Source: Planctomycetota bacterium
GTDB lineage: Bacteria; Planctomycetota; UBA8742; SKZP01
Assembly (NCBI GenBank): GCA_007127275.1
Contig: SKZP01000105.1
Span: 1-17,922, forward strand
Direction of reading: 5' to 3'
DNA: 17,922 nt
Position 1 is the first letter of the stretch. Each line of letters begins with the position of its first letter. Of this stretch, positions 16,100 through 17,922 are shown piece after piece. A program made the position numbers and the translations under genes. A model generated the notes under the pieces. That model ran no database searches. It had not been told where the DNA came from and saw only the letters and a program-made list of their open reading frames with translations.

Positions 16100-16936
16100 A
16101 TGACGCTGGATCCGCTTGACTTGTATCTTCACGACATCACCCGCCGCGAGTTACTCACCGACAAGGAAACGCGGGCACTTGCTCGTCGGGCGCAAAAGGG
16201 CCAGAAGGACGCGCTCGCCACGCTGACCGAGGCGAACCTGCGCTTGGTCGTCAACGTCGCCAAGCAATACCTCGGGTGCGGCCTCTGCCTGCAAGACCTG
16301 ATTGCCGAGGGGAACATTGGCTTGATGCAGGCGGTAAAGAAGTACGACCCGAGCCGCGAGAACACGTTCAGCACCTACGCCGTCTGGTGGATCAAGCAGT
16401 CCATCCGCAAGGCGCTGACGAACTCGGCGCGCCCGGTACGTATTCCGTCCTATATGCGCCAGATCATTGGCAACTGGCGCGAAGTCGCGACCCGCTTGGA
16501 GGAAGAGCATGGCCATGCGCCGTCGCTCGCCGAGATTGTCGACGCACTGGAGGTGCCGCCGCAGAACCGCGACGCGGTGGAGCGGGCCATTTTGGCAAGC
16601 GACGGACTTTCTCGCATTGTCAGCTTCGACGAAGGGGAGAAGCCGGACGACATTGACCACGACTACCGACACGGTTTCTCGAAGGTGGATGACGAGTCGG
16701 TCTACGACCTGGAGCGCATCCGCCATCTCGTCGACCGCCTCGACGGACGCCGGGCCAGGATCATTCGCCTGCGCTTCGGTCTCGACGGGGAAGCGCCGAA
16801 GACGCTGCAAGAGGTTGCCAAAGAGGTCGGCCTCACTCGCGAACGAGTGCGTCAAATCGAGAAAGAAGCAATGGCCAAGCTGCGCGACTGGGCGGAGCGC
16901 CAAGCCGAGTTCGTCAGCCTCTGCGCGGCCGGCTAA
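16100..16936 (+). CDS. Group-2-like sigma-70 family RNA polymerase sigma factor
   Basis: The protein has 278 residues. It directs core RNA polymerase to promoters. Regions are easily read: region 1.2 DPLDLYLHDI (4-13), region 2 ANLRLVVNVAKQYLGCG...DLIAEGNIGLMQAVKKYD (45-83), regions 2.3-2.4 FSTYAVWWIKQSIRKALT (90-107), region 3 IPSYMRQIIGNWREVATRLEEEHG (115-138), and region 4.2 TLQEVAKEVGLTRERVRQIEKEAMAKLRD (235-263). All core regions are complete, and it is not ECF-type because regions 1.2 and 3 are present. It lacks region 1.1 and the large non-conserved insert of primary RpoD, which places it with RpoS/group-2 or short RpoD-like factors. Region 2.1 has Cys60 and Cys63 (GCGLCLQ) where most relatives have Arg and Pro/aromatic residues. 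The ATG has a GGGAG site at good spacing. The upstream dyad may regulate it. Confidence 0.93.
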   Translation: MTLDPLDLYLHDITRRELLTDKETRALARRAQKGQKDALATLTEANLRLVVNVAKQYLGCGLCLQDLIAEGNIGLMQAVKKYDPSRENTFSTYAVWWIKQSIRKALTNSARPVRIPSYMRQIIGNWREVATRLEEEHGHAPSLAEIVDALEVPPQNRDAVERAILASDGLSRIVSFDEGEKPDDIDHDYRHGFSKVDDESVYDLERIRHLVDRLDGRRARIIRLRFGLDGEAPKTLQEVAKEVGLTRERVRQIEKEAMAKLRDWAERQAEFVSLCAAG

Positions 16937-17117
16937 CAATCCAGGATGGCGCGGGCGGCCGTCGACTCAACCCTGCCAGGCGTTCAAGATTGTCAATACG
17001 CCCCCGTGCCGCGGCTCGTGGGTCCGTTTCCGAGCATTCGTGATGCCGCTGTACGCCCACGGGTCGCCGTTCGTCGGCGCGGCGAATGTCTTGCTGCGCG
17101 GCGTTCGCTTCGCTCCC

Positions 17118-17912
17118 TCATACGAAAAAGAGCCAGATGGCCGCGTAGCCGAAAGCGCCTGCCAAGAAGGGGACGACGCGACTTTGTCGAGCGGCGGGGA
17201 GCTCTTCTTTGAGCACGTTGAGAATCACGCTGCCGACGAGGAACGCAAAGAGGCCGGCCTGGACCACCTCGGGCAAGGTGAGCAGCGTGCCCAACCCCCA
17301 GCCGAGCATCACGGAGCCAGCGAGTACCCAGCGACCAATGCGGTGGTAGGTCCGTTCGTGGTGGGCGTGCAACCCGTGGTCGGTGACGAAAAAGTGCAGC
17401 GCCATGGCGACGGTGAAGAACAGCAGCGAGTACTCCCCCGGCTGGTCGTAGACGCGGTGCAAGAGCAGAAAGCCGATCAGCACGTTGTAGAGCCCGTAGG
17501 AAGCGAGATGCACCCAAAAGATGTCGCGGCTCGGCGTCTCGCGCAATGCCTCAAGGTGCACCGGCTCGCCGGGGCTGCGCTGCCACTCGTTCTCGCGCAG
17601 GGTACGTCGTGTCAGTGCGAGCCGCTCAATCACATAAAAGAAGGCGAGCCCCAGCAACGCAAGGACGTACACATGATGCGGCATCTGCGCGAGCATGCCA
17701 CCGCCGCTTCCGCCTGCCTCGTGAAAGGCCGTCTGCCCTTCGCCCAGCTTCGGCAGAATGTGCATAAAGACGTATCCGACGCTCACCCCGCCGGAAAAGC
17801 TCAACCACCGGCTGCGCGGCAAAACGTCGAAGACGCGCAGTGCCGGCACGATCATGTGTACCGCCGCCAAGGCGAGGGCCGCAATCAGCGGCGCCGCGTC
17901 GAACGACGGCAT
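17118..17912 (-). CDS. ZIP-like polytopic membrane protein
   Basis: The protein has 264 residues with about eight hydrophobic segments: near 6-25, 38-56, 79-100, 131-151, 159-178, 193-213, 216-234 and 246-264. The segment LSFSGGVSVGYVFMHILPKL (37-56) resembles ZIP metal transporter helix 2, and NVLKEELP (232-239) resembles the family's metal-site-bearing later helix. Residues 173-190 are rich in His and Asp (H173, D178, H179, H182, H184, H185, H190), a plausible metal-binding loop. The classical ZIP helix-4 HNxxD metal site is not evident, so transport of zinc or iron is uncertain. The ATG at 17912 is 10 nt from the window edge, so a start further upstream cannot be excluded. It converges on the sigma factor gene across a 181-nt gap where I see no terminator. 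Confidence 0.55.
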   Translation of the reverse strand: MPSFDAAPLIAALALAAVHMIVPALRVFDVLPRSRWLSFSGGVSVGYVFMHILPKLGEGQTAFHEAGGSGGGMLAQMPHHVYVLALLGLAFFYVIERLALTRRTLRENEWQRSPGEPVHLEALRETPSRDIFWVHLASYGLYNVLIGFLLLHRVYDQPGEYSLLFFTVAMALHFFVTDHGLHAHHERTYHRIGRWVLAGSVMLGWGLGTLLTLPEVVQAGLFAFLVGSVILNVLKEELPAARQSRVVPFLAGAFGYAAIWLFFV

Positions 17913-17922
17913 GCCAAGTGCG

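Noticed and set aside
17003..17062. Possible sixth palindrome pair (CTCGTGGGTC and GCCCACGGG fragments)
   Set aside because: Only short fragments match, the stems do not form, and the spacing differs from the other pairs. At most a decayed remnant.

Overview
This is a GC-rich bacterial window of about 18 kb. It carries eleven complete or near-complete protein genes and one Ser/Thr kinase cut by the left edge. I see no rRNA, tRNA, CRISPR array, insertion sequence or phage gene. The gene set suggests an environmental Gram-negative bacterium, and a planctomycete-like lineage fits best: a Hanks-type kinase, a CxxC zinc-ribbon protein with a long acidic tail, a short group-2 sigma factor, and abundant intergenic GC-rich palindromes. 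That placement is inference from gene style, not a marker-based assignment.

Layout. Minus strand, 1-2687: a Hanks-type Ser/Thr kinase (partial) downstream of a canonical SpoVR protein. Plus strand, 3192-8265: a citrate-synthase-fold protein that has lost its catalytic residues, then the GTPase Obg, an inositol-monophosphatase-family phosphatase, and a GT-B-like glycosyltransferase 21 nt behind it. Plus strand, 8546-10402: a five-helix membrane protein that appears to fuse a GIDE-like domain to a LemA domain. It converges on an M20 amidohydrolase (10625-11830, minus). Divergent from the amidohydrolase is an NtrC-type regulator (12123-13601) with a Glu in place of the receiver phospho-acceptor Asp and no GAFTGA loop, followed by a zinc-ribbon/acidic protein (13808-14593). 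A small four-helix membrane protein (14755-15456, minus) comes next. Then follow a structured 640-nt intergenic region, a sigma-70-family factor (16100-16936) and a ZIP-like membrane protein (17118-17912, minus).

The most striking non-coding structure is a family of paired palindromes (REP/BIME-like). Four intergenic regions hold a head-to-head pair of roughly 25-nt units built on a CCCACGGGC-GAA-GCCCGTGGG hairpin, with a spacer of 18, 18, 18 and 20 nt. A fifth region holds a single well-formed unit plus a decayed direct copy. A separate dyad of four GGTTACC/GGTAACC heptamers lies about 190 nt upstream of the sigma factor.

The genes do not form one pathway. Regulation is the common theme: a Ser/Thr kinase, a phosphorylation-independent-looking enhancer-binding-type regulator and an alternative sigma factor. 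Three proteins look like family members repurposed or rearranged: the citrate-synthase pseudoenzyme, the GIDE-LemA fusion and the degenerate NtrC protein. No unambiguous new defence or mobile system is visible.
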